Of a stretch of DNA of 64,000 bases, positions 9,663-18,661 are shown in pieces. Under the pieces are notes generated by a model. The model had not been told where the DNA came from and made no database searches. It saw nothing but the letters and a program-made list of their open reading frames with translations. Within the stretch, counting starts at the first letter, position 1. Each line of letters starts with the position of its first letter. Both the position numbers and the translations under genes were made by a program. The stretch is taken from the NCBI GenBank assembly GCA_965261795.1, contig OZ253476.1, forward strand, positions 1,860,001 through 1,924,000, given 5' to 3'. The DNA comes from CBDCFV01 sp965261795. GTDB lineage: Bacteria > Chloroflexota > Dehalococcoidia > Lucifugimonadales > UBA3495.

Positions 9663-11888
9663 ATGGCAGGTTCCGCGGTCGGACGCAAAGGCGCTTCACC
9701 ACCTTCAATCAAAGACTTTTTTAAAGCCGGACCCAGCGTTGCCATTGACGCGCTGGTAGTGTTAATCATTCTGTTGGGCGTCGGCTTGTCCATTACGCTC
9801 TATCCCGGAATTCGAGAGGCTGCCGTAGATGCCCTCGCCTATGGGATGATTCCGGTGAGCTTGTGGGCCGGCGCCGCTCTAGTCACCTTGCGGTACCACC
9901 CCCGGTCTTTGGCCCGGCATTGGCGGCAATGGACTGTTGCGGCCATAGCGGTTGCCGTGGCCGTTGGCGTGCTGTCATTCTTTGGCGACGGCGACAGCAT
10001 TTGGCCCAGCGCCGGGCTCAGTGGAAGCTGGGGTGCTCTCATCGCAGGTGATTCCTTGACTCTGGCAGCCTTGAAACTGGCCGCCATAGTCGCCCTTACA
10101 CCGCTGCTGCTCTACCCTAAGCGTCTTGGCGTTGTCTACTACAAGGGATTGCGAATCCTCTTGGCGGCGATCAAGCGCGGGGCCTTCTGCCTGTATGTGA
10201 TCGGCTATTTCGGAGGCCACTACCTGGGCCGGTTTATCAAGCACGTCTTTACGGCCCAATATCCCTCCCGCATGGCCCGCGTCACCCGCCGCGTGTTTTC
10301 CTTCAGGTCCAGCACAAGCAAAGGGCAGAGCGCCGGCATAGCCGATGGAGACGGCTCACACGGCGGCGAGGAATCCCAGGCATGGCCTGGCCTGGACCAA
10401 GTTGAGCCACCCGATCTTCCAATGGAGGCTGAAGCCGCCGCGAATGGACATTCAGCGGAAGCGGTTCCCGTCAAAGTACGCGGTTCCCAATGGTCCCTGC
10501 CCTCCATCGACTGCTTGGCCCCATCCGAATACCACGAGCAACCCATGGGTCCACTGGAAGAGATGGCCCGCCACATCGAGACTACTCTGGCTGAACATGG
10601 CGTAGCGGTAGCGGTCAAGGACATCAAGGCAGGGCCGAGGATAATTCAATTCGGCTTGGTTCCCGGCTGGATACCCAAAAGAGGGGAAGGCAGCAAAGAC
10701 GACGCAAACCAAGGCAGGGTTGAAAGCCGGGTCAAGGTCCAGAGCATTCTGACCCGGGAGAAAGATCTCGCGTTGGCCCTCAAGACGCCCTATTTGCGCA
10801 TCGAGGCCCCCGTGCCTGGAGAGGCCTTGGTGGGCTTGGAAGTGCCTGCGCCTTCGCCGGGTAAGGTGCATCTCCGGGAGGTCATAGAGTCGCAAGAGTT
10901 TCAAAAAATCGTCGCCAAGGGCGGACTGCCCGTGGCGATGGGCAAAGACAGCGGCGGCAACGCCTCGGTGGTAGACCTGTCTACCCTGCCCCACATGCTG
11001 ATTGCCGGCGCAACCGGCAGCGGCAAAAGCGTTTGCACAAATTCAGTGGTTGCGTCCTTGCTCTTGACCAAGCCGCCGGACCAACTGCGTATGCTGATGG
11101 TCGATCCCAAGCGGGTGGAACTTACGCCCTTCAACGGCATTCCGCACTTGGTCATGCCGGTAATCGTCGACGTGGAAAAGGTCAACCCCGCCCTCCAGGG
11201 CTTGATGAAGGAAATGCTCCAGCGTTACAAACAGATGGAAGAGAGCGGGGTGCGGAACATCAGCGGCTATAACGCCCAAGCAGAAGAGCCCATGCCGTTT
11301 CTGCTGCTGATAGTTGACGAGTTGGCCGACTTGATGATGTCCGGCGGATTCGAAATCGAGCAGAACTTGGTCAGGCTTGCCCAACTGGGGCGGGCTGCCG
11401 GAATTCACTTGGTGCTGGCCACTCAACGCCCTTCGGTAAATGTGGTCACCGGCCTTCTCAAGGCGAACGTTCCGGCGCGCGTAGCTTTCGCCGTGGCTTC
11501 CCAGGTCGACTCTAGGGTGATCCTGGACATGGTTGGTGCGGAGAGGTTGTTGGGTAAGGGCGACATGCTGCTCCTGAACTCGGATGCTCCCAAGCCCCGC
11601 AGGGTGCAGGGCACGCTGGTCTACGACGAGGAAATTGACAAGCTGGTCAAGTTTTGGAAGACTCAGGAAGGCGGGCCGTTGCCCGAGATTCTGTTGGAAG
11701 ACGACGAGGATGAAGAGGACGAGGGCGGGGAGCTTAACGAACGAATGTTAGACCAAGCAAGGGAAATTGCGCTCAGAAGTCCCCGTCTGACCGCCTCGGT
11801 CCTGGAGCGTCGCCTGAAAATTGGAAAGCAACGGGCCGAACAAGTATTGGAACACTTGGAAGACGAAGGGCTGGTGATGCCCCGCTAG
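9663..11888 (+). CDS. ftsK: DNA translocase FtsK/SpoIIIE
   Basis: This DNA pump of about 741 residues acts at division or during chromosome segregation. The N-terminal part has several hydrophobic segments (about residues 20-190), followed by a low-complexity linker. The motor contains Walker A GATGSGKSV (about residue 449), Walker B LLIVDELADLMM, and ATQRPSVNV. The C-terminal domain (LDQAREIAL...RRLKIGKQRAEQ) is the gamma winged helix that reads KOPS-like sites. ATG 9663 is preferred over TTG 9660 because GGGAGGA ends 4 bases before it. The gene lies 49 bp after rnj. Confidence 0.95.
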   Translation: MAGSAVGRKGASPPSIKDFFKAGPSVAIDALVVLIILLGVGLSITLYPGIREAAVDALAYGMIPVSLWAGAALVTLRYHPRSLARHWRQWTVAAIAVAVAVGVLSFFGDGDSIWPSAGLSGSWGALIAGDSLTLAALKLAAIVALTPLLLYPKRLGVVYYKGLRILLAAIKRGAFCLYVIGYFGGHYLGRFIKHVFTAQYPSRMARVTRRVFSFRSSTSKGQSAGIADGDGSHGGEESQAWPGLDQVEPPDLPMEAEAAANGHSAEAVPVKVRGSQWSLPSIDCLAPSEYHEQPMGPLEEMARHIETTLAEHGVAVAVKDIKAGPRIIQFGLVPGWIPKRGEGSKDDANQGRVESRVKVQSILTREKDLALALKTPYLRIEAPVPGEALVGLEVPAPSPGKVHLREVIESQEFQKIVAKGGLPVAMGKDSGGNASVVDLSTLPHMLIAGATGSGKSVCTNSVVASLLLTKPPDQLRMLMVDPKRVELTPFNGIPHLVMPVIVDVEKVNPALQGLMKEMLQRYKQMEESGVRNISGYNAQAEEPMPFLLLIVDELADLMMSGGFEIEQNLVRLAQLGRAAGIHLVLATQRPSVNVVTGLLKANVPARVAFAVASQVDSRVILDMVGAERLLGKGDMLLLNSDAPKPRRVQGTLVYDEEIDKLVKFWKTQEGGPLPEILLEDDEDEEDEGGELNERMLDQAREIALRSPRLTASVLERRLKIGKQRAEQVLEHLEDEGLVMPR

Positions 11889-11970
11889 TCTCGCTTACCG
11901 GTGCCGGTTGCAATCCGCGTGTTACAATTCGGCCAGCGATGATACACCCATACGGCTGGGGTGCTGCAAG

Positions 11971-12525
11971 ATGATTACCAAACACAGGCTGATTACCGCC
12001 GACGAGTTGCTTATGATGCCCGACGACGGCAAACGGTACGAGTTAATCCGCGGCGTGTTGAGTGAAAAAGTGGCTCCAGGATATACGCACGGCGAAGTTG
12101 AAAGCCGCACTGCAACAGCCCTATCCAACTATTCGGATGCCAACGATTACGGAACCGTAATATCAGGGGACCCGGGGCATAGGCTGGAGCGCAACCCCGA
12201 CACAGTGCGCGCCCCTGATGTGGCTTGGATTGCGCCGGGACGCGTACCAGCAGGCACGAGAGGATACCCCAACCTGGCTCCCGACTTGGCCGTGGAGGTC
12301 AAGTCGCCCAGCAATTCGTATGCCGAGTTGGCAGACAAGGCGTTGATGTGGCTAAGTTACGGCTCGCGGGAAGTATGGATGATTGACCCGGAGCGTGTGA
12401 CTGTAACCAGGTACCTACCGGGAGTTCTGCCAGAGATGCTGTACGAGGACGACATTCTTGACGGTGGCGACCTGCTTCCCGGATTTACTATTCCCGTGTG
12501 GAGGCTGTTCCGCCGTCAGCGTTAA
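11971..12525 (+). CDS. Uma2-family (DUF820) putative restriction-endonuclease-fold protein
   Basis: This protein of about 184 residues has the Uma2 layout: ITADELLMMPDDGKRYELIRGVL at the N-terminus, then RAPDVAWIA and LAVEVKSPSN, which form the PD-(D/E)xK nuclease core (Asp, Glu, Lys all present). YGSREVWMIDPE follows as usual. I take ATG 11971 as the start because family members begin just before the helix KHRLITADEL; an upstream in-frame ATG at 11908 would add 21 residues of unlikely sequence. The biological role of Uma2 proteins is not settled. Two further members occur at 24574 and 25645. Confidence 0.85.
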   Translation: MITKHRLITADELLMMPDDGKRYELIRGVLSEKVAPGYTHGEVESRTATALSNYSDANDYGTVISGDPGHRLERNPDTVRAPDVAWIAPGRVPAGTRGYPNLAPDLAVEVKSPSNSYAELADKALMWLSYGSREVWMIDPERVTVTRYLPGVLPEMLYEDDILDGGDLLPGFTIPVWRLFRRQR

Positions 12526-12661
12526 CGGCGGGCTGTTTGAAAATGACGTTGCGCAGCCATTGAGAGAAGTTGGACGAGCAGAGTCACGGCATCTCCGCGA
12601 TTTCCCTTTGAAGAGACGTTTTGCTATTATTGGAACCACATAGAATCAGAGCGTCTCCTTC

Positions 12662-13339
12662 TTGTTGATTGATCTCCACACCCACAGTTACCCCAAGTCC
12701 GACGATAGTTTCGTGGAGGTAGACGACCTGCTGGATAGAGCCAAGTCCGCCGGGTTGGATGGGGTTTGCCTCACCGAGCACGATGCCTTTTGGCCGGACG
12801 AGGAAGTCCGCAGGTTGTCCCGCAGACACGGCCTGCTTGTGCTGCCAGGTTGCGAAATCAACACCGATACCGGACATGTTATAGTGTTCGGCTTGCAGCG
12901 TTACGTGTTCGGTTTGCACAAACCGCACTTCCTGCTGGACTCAGTCCGGCAACGTAACGGCGCGATGATAGCCGCTCATCCCTATCGCCGGCGCTTTTTG
13001 GAAGACCCCGGCCGGAAGCCTGAAGTGCGTCAACACATGCTTGAAACGGCCAGCAATGACAAATTCTTCCAACATTGCGACGCCATTGAAGGGATTAACG
13101 GCCGCGGCAGCGAAGTGCAAAATCTCTTCTCGCATGACTTGGGCGGCCTGATTGGGGCCAGGATGACAGGCGGCAGCGACGCCCACCGTGCGGAGCAATT
13201 GGGGACGGCGGCGACTCGCTTCGAACGGCGGATCACCGATGTGAACGACTTGGTCTGTGAGTTGAAAGCCGGCAGGTTCCACGCGGAGCGGATGCGTAAC
13301 TTCCACAACGGAAATCACAACGCCAATAGTTCCCGGTGA
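12662..13339 (+). CDS. PHP-domain metal-dependent phosphoesterase
   Basis: This 225-residue protein starts with IDLHTHS, followed by GVCLTEHDAFW and LPGCEINTD, which give the first three PHP metal-binding motifs. AAHPYRR and GGSDAH near the C-terminus give the remaining His and Asp ligands. PHP proteins hydrolyse phosphate esters such as nucleotides, histidinol phosphate or 3',5'-bisphosphate; the substrate is unknown here. The start is TTG at 12662 or TTG 12665, and no clear ribosome site is seen. Confidence 0.85.
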   Translation: MLIDLHTHSYPKSDDSFVEVDDLLDRAKSAGLDGVCLTEHDAFWPDEEVRRLSRRHGLLVLPGCEINTDTGHVIVFGLQRYVFGLHKPHFLLDSVRQRNGAMIAAHPYRRRFLEDPGRKPEVRQHMLETASNDKFFQHCDAIEGINGRGSEVQNLFSHDLGGLIGARMTGGSDAHRAEQLGTAATRFERRITDVNDLVCELKAGRFHAERMRNFHNGNHNANSSR

Positions 13340-13423
13340 TCGGCAGCGCTTTAGTAACAATGCTTATCCACCGCGAAAGGCGCGTTGACAACGCCCGCCG
13401 GTTGACCTTCGGGAGGCCCATAC

Positions 13424-14401
13424 ATGGCTGAAACTCTGGTTGTCGAAAACTTGCACGTCAAGTTCGGCACCGTCGGCGGCGCGGTAAACGCCCTCAACGG
13501 TGTCAGCTTCTCCCAGCAGGAAGGCGAGATTTACTGCATGGTGGGCGAAAGCGGGGCCGGAAAGAGTACGCTGGCTTTGGCTATCATGGGACTATTGCCC
13601 ATCAATGCGACGGTGTCCGAGGGCAGCGTCGTGTTCGATGGCGTAGACCTGCTGAAGGCCCACCCCGACCACATGCGGAGCATACGCGGCAAGGACATCT
13701 CGATGGTGTTCCAGGACGCGCAAGCCGCCTTGAACCCCGTCCAGCTTGTAGGTACGCAGTTGGAAGAGGTCATCTTGGCCCACTTGGACATTCGTCCACG
13801 GGTGGCCAATCAGATGGCTCAGGACATGCTGCGTGAAATGGGGCTGCCGGACCCCAAGCGCATAATGGGACAATATCCGTTCAGCCTGAGCGGTGGCATG
13901 TGCCAGCGGGTTATGCTGGCCATAGCTCTGGTATTGCGTCCGCGGCTGTTGGTCGCCGACGAGCCTACGTCCGGCTTGGACGTGACCCTTCAAGCGGAAA
14001 TCCTGGAGCGGTTGAAGATGCTGTGCCGGGAACAGGGATCGTCAATCTTGATGATCACCCACGACATGGGCATAGTCGCCAACATGGCCCATAAAGTCGG
14101 GGTTATTTACGCGGGCAGCGTGGTGGAGACTTCCCAAGTATTGCCCTTGTTCAAAGAGCCCCAGCACCCATACACATGGTCGCTGTTGAACACTTTGCCG
14201 CGTTTGGACGACGCCGGCAGAAGGCTTCAAACACTCCGCGGAGTGTCCCCGGACATGACCGACCTGCCACAGGAATGCCCCTTCCTGCCCCGTTGCCCCA
14301 AGGCGCTGTCCAGATGCCGCGTAGAGGACGCGCCGACGTTGGCTGAAATCCGGGAGGACCACTGGGTTGCTTGCTACAATCCCGTTTCCAGCGAGGCCTG
14401 A
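13424..14401 (+). CDS. Peptide/nickel-type ABC transporter ATP-binding protein
   Basis: This 325-residue DppD/OppD-like ATPase has Walker A GESGAGKST, the Q-loop VFQDAQAALNP, signature LSGGMCQRVM, Walker B LLVADEPTSGLD and the H-loop MITHDMG. The C-terminal oligopeptide-family extension is present, with its cysteine cluster CPFLPRCPKALSRC. In typical operons a DppF partner, two permeases and a binding protein adjoin; none is seen here, so this is an orphan subunit or its partners lie elsewhere. ATG is preceded by GGGAGG. The next gene is convergent. Confidence 0.92.
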   Translation: MAETLVVENLHVKFGTVGGAVNALNGVSFSQQEGEIYCMVGESGAGKSTLALAIMGLLPINATVSEGSVVFDGVDLLKAHPDHMRSIRGKDISMVFQDAQAALNPVQLVGTQLEEVILAHLDIRPRVANQMAQDMLREMGLPDPKRIMGQYPFSLSGGMCQRVMLAIALVLRPRLLVADEPTSGLDVTLQAEILERLKMLCREQGSSILMITHDMGIVANMAHKVGVIYAGSVVETSQVLPLFKEPQHPYTWSLLNTLPRLDDAGRRLQTLRGVSPDMTDLPQECPFLPRCPKALSRCRVEDAPTLAEIREDHWVACYNPVSSEA

Positions 14402-14414
14402 CAGGCTTCGACGG

Positions 14415-15296
14415 CTAGGCTCCATTGCCGTTGCCGCTTTCGGACCCGGCGAGGATTCTGGACTTTAACCCTGGACGCACCAGAAACTCGTAAATGCCGG
14501 CGCCTATTGGCCCCCCTATGAATGGCCCCACGATGTAGGCCCAGAACCCCGATGACGGTCCGGGTATGGCGATAGTCCCCCAACCGGCGAAGAACGCCAC
14601 CAGCCGCGGGCCAAAGTCCCGCGCCGGGTTCCATCCCGCTTGGGTCAACGGTGAGAACAGGCTTATGAGCACCGCCACGGTAAACCCAATGAAAAACGGC
14701 GCAAGATACTTGGTGGGCAGGCTGGAGTTGCGGTGGTCCACCAGCGCAAATATTACCAGCAGGAGTATCGCCGTCCCGAACCCTTCAACCAGCGCCGCCC
14801 CCATGGGGCTGATTAAACTCGCTGCCTCCGGCCCGGTGCCGAACATAGCGGGGTTGGGGAAATACTCTCCAAACACCATTGCAGAATGCTGGCTGCCCGC
14901 CGCCCCTCGAACCAGCCCGTTGACAGCCTCAAAACGCACTATGAAAGGGCCGAAAAGCCAGAGAACCGTCAGCCCTGCAAGGACTGCGCCTGCCAATTGG
15001 GATATCCAGTAGGGCGCCAGCCGGGTGTAAGGGAACGAAACCCGGCGGAATATTGCGAAGGCAAGGCTTACGGCAGGGTTGAGGTGGGCGCCGGAAACCG
15101 CCGCCGTCACGTAGATAGCGATGGTGATGCCAAATCCCCAAACGGCCGCCACTTGCCACACTCCCGCTTGGGCGCCGGTGAGCACCGCCGCAGCCACGGA
15201 ACCGGTGCCAATAGTGACCATCAAATAGGTGCCGATTACTTCGGCCAAGCAAGCCCGAAGCAAGGAGGGATCTAACAGGTTCTTCAGGGTAGCCAA
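14415..15296 (-). CDS. Aquaglyceroporin (MIP family)
   Basis: This 293-residue membrane channel has both half-helix motifs: SGAHLNPAVS (first NPA) and GWNPARDFGPR (second NPA). The Asp after NPAR is typical of glycerol facilitators rather than strict water channels, so small neutral solutes such as glycerol are likely substrates. About six transmembrane segments are evident. The start is TTG at 15296. It is convergent with the ABC ATPase and followed upstream by holA on the same strand with a 56 bp gap. Confidence 0.92.
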   Translation of the reverse strand: MATLKNLLDPSLLRACLAEVIGTYLMVTIGTGSVAAAVLTGAQAGVWQVAAVWGFGITIAIYVTAAVSGAHLNPAVSLAFAIFRRVSFPYTRLAPYWISQLAGAVLAGLTVLWLFGPFIVRFEAVNGLVRGAAGSQHSAMVFGEYFPNPAMFGTGPEAASLISPMGAALVEGFGTAILLLVIFALVDHRNSSLPTKYLAPFFIGFTVAVLISLFSPLTQAGWNPARDFGPRLVAFFAGWGTIAIPGPSSGFWAYIVGPFIGGPIGAGIYEFLVRPGLKSRILAGSESGNGNGA

Positions 15297-15352
15297 GGGT
15301 CCATCTTCCAGCTATTCTGTGACATGGGGCTTCACTGAACCGGCAACCGGGG

Positions 15353-16369
15353 TCACGCTCGATTCCTGACGCTGGCGGCTTGGTCCACTGCCAGCAATTC
15401 CAAGGCCAAGTCAGGCTCCAAACGCCCCTGCTTGATGGACAGGTCCGCTTCCAGCAAACGGTCGTACCGCCAGACAATGTTTTGCCAAGAGTCGCGGCGT
15501 GCCTGCTCCACGGTCTTCCGCACGACGAACTGAGAGTTGACGCCAAGAACGGCGGCCATGTCCCGCATTTGGACTCCTTTGTCCAGTGAATACCGCGCCA
15601 AAGCCATCAACCGGAGTTGCCTTTCAATCATGGCGATGATGTAGGACGCATCCCTGCCGTCGTCCCTCAACCGCTGAAGCAACTGCAACGCTACTCCCTG
15701 GCGGCCCTCTATCATCGCGTCAACGGCGTTGAACACGTTGGCTTCCCTGGCTTGGTGCACCAGTTCGTTGACGTGGCCTTCCTCGATACGCTGACCTCCA
15801 GCGTAAAGGGACAGCTTCTCCAGTTCCCGGTCCAAGGCCCAAAGGTCGCTCCCAACCATGTCGGTCAAAGCGCCGATGGCGGGCGGGCTGATGGCAGCGC
15901 CCTTGTTTTCCACCGTTGCCTTGATCCAACGAGCAAGAGCTTCTCCGGTGGGGGTGGTCAATGCGTGTACCTCTACAACGGGACGCAAAGTTCGCAGTAA
16001 GGGGTTGTTGTCGGACACTTGGTTGTCGATGAAAAACAACAACGTCGTGTCCGGCATTTGCGGAACGATCGCCGCCAGCGCGTCCCATCCTCCCAGCGAG
16101 TTGCCGGAGGAGGAATCGCCGCCGGACCGGCGGCCCCGCCCACCGCGGCGTTCGAAGTTGCTTAACAGACCGTCCACCAATACCAGCCGGTGAGAGTCCA
16201 TGAAGGGCAGGGCGTTACATATGGATAGAAGCTCGGAAGGGTTGGTCTGGCTGCCGTTCAACCGGTGGCGGCTAGCGTCCAATACGTCTCCCGCTCCCGC
16301 GTCCGCCTCCAAACCAGCCAATCGTTGATGCACCAAGTAGGTGTCCCCGTGAAGCACGTGGGTAGGCAA
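15353..16369 (-). CDS. holA: DNA polymerase III subunit delta
   Basis: This 338-residue protein is the delta subunit of the clamp loader, which opens the beta clamp. The order VLHGDTYLVHQRLAGLE, HRLVLVDGLLSNF, LLFFIDNQ, then a middle region with ALTDMVGSDLWALDRELEKL and a C-terminal collar domain (IAMIERQLRLMALARY...LLEADLSIKQG) is typical for HolA. The length is normal. The start is TTG at 16369. The gene lies at the edge of the repeat-rich island starting at 16.4 kb. Confidence 0.92.
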   Translation of the reverse strand: MPTHVLHGDTYLVHQRLAGLEADAGAGDVLDASRHRLNGSQTNPSELLSICNALPFMDSHRLVLVDGLLSNFERRGGRGRRSGGDSSSGNSLGGWDALAAIVPQMPDTTLLFFIDNQVSDNNPLLRTLRPVVEVHALTTPTGEALARWIKATVENKGAAISPPAIGALTDMVGSDLWALDRELEKLSLYAGGQRIEEGHVNELVHQAREANVFNAVDAMIEGRQGVALQLLQRLRDDGRDASYIIAMIERQLRLMALARYSLDKGVQMRDMAAVLGVNSQFVVRKTVEQARRDSWQNIVWRYDRLLEADLSIKQGRLEPDLALELLAVDQAASVRNRA

Positions 16370-16402
16370 AAAAGATCACCGCTCCGAAAACATTGCCCCA
16401 AT

Positions 16403-16426
16403 GGATTCCCGCCTGCGCGGGAAAGA
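16403..16426. repeat. REP-type palindrome
   Basis: GGATTCCCGCCTGCGCGGGA forms a short-loop hairpin (TTCCCGC/GCGGGAA). It belongs to the dispersed family also seen at 39.7, 54.8 and 56.2 kb. It lies 34 bp upstream of the holA start. Confidence 0.8.
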
Positions 16427-16805
16427 CGGCAGGGGAAAGCCAAGGGGTAAGTATAAGAGGCCTGGGTGGGGAGAGCGAACCACAAGTGGTCCGCACCAGA
16501 GATTATATCAATTTCCTTGGCCTTGCGACAGGACTTTCCTGGCTTTGGCAGCGTTCCGTTTCAGGTGGTGTGAACCGCTACCGGTATCTCGGGACGGGTA
16601 TTCCACCCGAAGTCACACGGGGAGGGCTGGCGGTTTTCTCGATTTCCCTCTCACTTTCTCTCATTCCCTCCCATTCCAGACCACCGGGGTGCCCCGCAGT
16701 GCTAACCGAAGGGCATAAATTTCGGAAATCCGGACATTTCCGGACATTTGTCTGAATCAGGATTTACTGGATTTTGGGATTTTCAGGATGCGGCCGAATC
16801 ATGCT

Positions 16806-16983
16806 GCCAGGGCAACCACAAGGGTTGCACCCTACGTCACGCCATTGTCCAGGTGCCAGGGCAACCACAAGGGTTGCCCCCTACGTCACGCCATTGTCCA
16901 GGTGCCAGGGCAACCACAAGGGTTGCCCCCTACGTCACGCCATTGTCCAGGTGCCAGGGCAACCACAAGGGTTGCCCCCTACG
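16806..16983. repeat. 49-bp tandem repeat with internal hairpins
   Basis: Three full 49-bp units start at 16806, 16855 and 16904, and a partial fourth starts at 16953. Each carries the inverted repeat GGGCAACC-acaag-GGTTGCCC (8-bp stem), except that the first copy has one base change (TTGCACC). Reading frames through the array in all phases are by-products of the repeat. Units 2 and 3 appear identical, so expansion is recent or maintained. Confidence 0.95.
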
Positions 16984-17310
16984 GGATAAGGTGGCTCGCG
17001 TGTAGCGGAGGACATTTTGGACGCCTCGGACGGAAAACTGAAAAGCCCTGGGTCCCAGGTCAGGTGGGATGTTGTGTTGCACAGGTACTATGGTAGGGGG
17101 TTGTATTCGGAGATGGGAAGGGGGAAGCTGTCAGTAGTTTGGTGGTGGCCAAGGCCCTTAATCTATCGTGTCGTTGCATCCTGGTTGTAAGAACAGCGGC
17201 GCGTCTCCTTGTGGGGTATTATGTATATATTGCATAATGACTGCCACTTAACAGCGCGATCGTGCAAGTCCTGTCCAGTCTCTGTTGATAGTTGACAAAG
17301 GAGTACCGTT

Positions 17311-17580
17311 GTGACCACCGCGGACAATGTTGAATCCCGATTGGCCAGGCTGGAAGGGGCGTCTGAACATTGGGCCACCAAGGCTGATGTGGCGCGGTTG
17401 GAAGGCAAGATAGACGCGCTGGAAGCCAGGCTGGAAACCAAGATAGACGGGTTGGAGGCTAGGCTGGAAACGAAGATCGACGGGTTGCAAAGTCGGATAC
17501 TGCTCCAATTCATGGGGTTTGCCGTCGCAATTGTGGCAGCTACAGTCGGTCTGACCAAGCTTCTGGCATTGGCGGGGTGA
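17311..17580 (+). CDS. Small coiled-coil protein with C-terminal membrane anchor
   Basis: This 89-residue protein is mostly a heptad-patterned coiled coil with the 11-residue repeat LEARLETKIDG twice (about 38-60), ended by one hydrophobic helix (LLQFMGFAVAIVAATVGLTKLLALAG). This layout resembles DUF1640/CCDC90-like and phage-associated small proteins, but I do not recognise a specific family. GTG has AAAGGAG 7 bases upstream, which supports translation. A similar layout in reverse order (anchor first) is encoded at 20728. Confidence 0.7.
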   Translation: MTTADNVESRLARLEGASEHWATKADVARLEGKIDALEARLETKIDGLEARLETKIDGLQSRILLQFMGFAVAIVAATVGLTKLLALAG

Positions 17581-17802
17581 GCAGGAAAAGCGGGTGAAAA
17601 TTCGCCCCTGCATTGTTTGGCGGATGCCCGTATACAAGGGACGCCATAGCTTCGGCCCTCTTTCAACGGTGTTACCCGTCTTCTGGTGGTGAAGGGGTCA
17701 GAAGGATCTATCGCATCGGCGTCGTTCCCAGGTACAGGAATCCAGCGGCAAGCTAGGAAGGACTTGATGGCCAAGATATGAGTCAGTATCATGCAGTTGT
17801 CA

Positions 17803-17824
17803 ATGTCAACACGGTTGTTGACAT
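17803..17824. promoter_or_regulatory. Perfect inverted repeat upstream of the small ORF at 17849/17864
   Basis: ATGTCAAC-acggtt-GTTGACAT has perfect 8-bp arms and lies 25-40 bases before the start of the next gene. It could be a repressor operator or an RNA hairpin. No T-run follows, so termination is unlikely. Confidence 0.45.
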
Positions 17825-17863
17825 GGCGGAGGGGCGGGGAGAAAAAAGTTGTCGAGTCAAGCG

Positions 17864-18085
17864 ATGAATACAGAACGCGTTGCCTGCATCAAGACCGACG
17901 GTTACCCAGCATCTCTCGTGCTGAATGCTGTCTATGGCACCTTGCCCGATGATGATGCTGCGAAGCATGGACTGATCCGAGTCATAGATGAATCGGGAGA
18001 GGACTATCTGTATCCCGCGGCCTATTTTATTCCCGTGGGGGAGACTGCTGACTTAGCAGGCCAAGAGTTCCGTCCACCCGCTTGA
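17864..18085 (+). CDS. Conserved small hypothetical protein
   Basis: This 73-residue protein (ATG 17864) has the pattern VACIKTDGYPASLVLNAVY, then LIRVIDESGEDYLYPAAYF. This resembles a family of small uncharacterised proteins found across bacteria, which I recall without a known function. An alternative TTG start at 17849, spaced better from the purine-rich GGGGAGAAAA, would add five residues (MSSQA). No neighbour suggests a role. Confidence 0.65.
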   Translation: MNTERVACIKTDGYPASLVLNAVYGTLPDDDAAKHGLIRVIDESGEDYLYPAAYFIPVGETADLAGQEFRPPA

Positions 18086-18661
18086 TTACAAGAGGGGTAA
18101 AGCCGAAGGCGCCAAATGGGCCGGAGTTCCAGGAAACGGATGCTCCGGCCCAAACTTTTTACCCTCTTGTTGTAACGTCAAGGCCAGATATGACCTACCC
18201 CGACATCATCGGTGATATAGAACGGGTCGAAACTATCGCAAGAGGTCGCTCGGTCCGGGAGCGCCATCGTCATGTTTGTTCTAATCTTACATTAATCTCT
18301 TCGCCTCGGTACTCCCTGCCTCGGTGGTTCACTGGAGATGCGGCGTGCCTCCCGGCGGGTTTGCTCCAGTTGTTCCTCTTGCCTCTTGCGCTTGCGGCGC
18401 ATGAAGAACGCCGCGATCAGGCAGACGATGCCAGACGGTAACCTTATCCTCTGTCGAGCCCGACAAGGGGGCACGAGGCGTGCCTTTCCTTGACCTGTGA
18501 GGCTCGACATAAGGAGGATGCTGGATGAGGATGTTGATTACCGTCGCACCTGCAATCGTAGCAGGGGACACAAAATCCTGTCGATTATTGCAAAAAGACG
18601 CCATCGGCTTCAATAATTATCTCAGTGCCCGAATCTGTGGTACGATGGCCGTCAGGGTGGG
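18086..18661. other. Intergenic region without recognised genes
   Basis: Short frames exist on both strands but none has convincing codon use or a ribosome site. A minus-strand frame near 18300-18450 could encode a hydrophobic segment plus a basic helix, but support is weak. Confidence 0.4.

Larger units (their letters stand above)
16370..17310. other. Gene-poor repeat region at island edge
   Basis: I see no credible gene in this stretch. It holds a REP palindrome (16403-16426), direct GGACATTTCC words at about 16730, a segment GAATCAGGATTTACTGGATT at about 16755 that resembles dispersed repeats near 54.5 kb, and the 49-bp tandem repeat at 16806. A TATATTGCATAATG sequence near 17224-17239 could be a promoter -10 region for the small protein at 17311. 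Confidence 0.6.

Noticed and set aside
16806..16983. CRISPR array
   Set aside because: The 49-bp units are contiguous with no unique spacers, and no cas genes are nearby.
16748..17096. Overlapping frames through the 49-bp repeat
   Set aside because: They translate the repeat (GNHKGC..., RATTRVAP...) in all phases and have no independent start signals.
18292..18510. Minus-strand 72-codon frame with a hydrophobic and a basic helix
   Set aside because: There is no ribosome site and codon use is unconvincing, though a short membrane peptide cannot be excluded.
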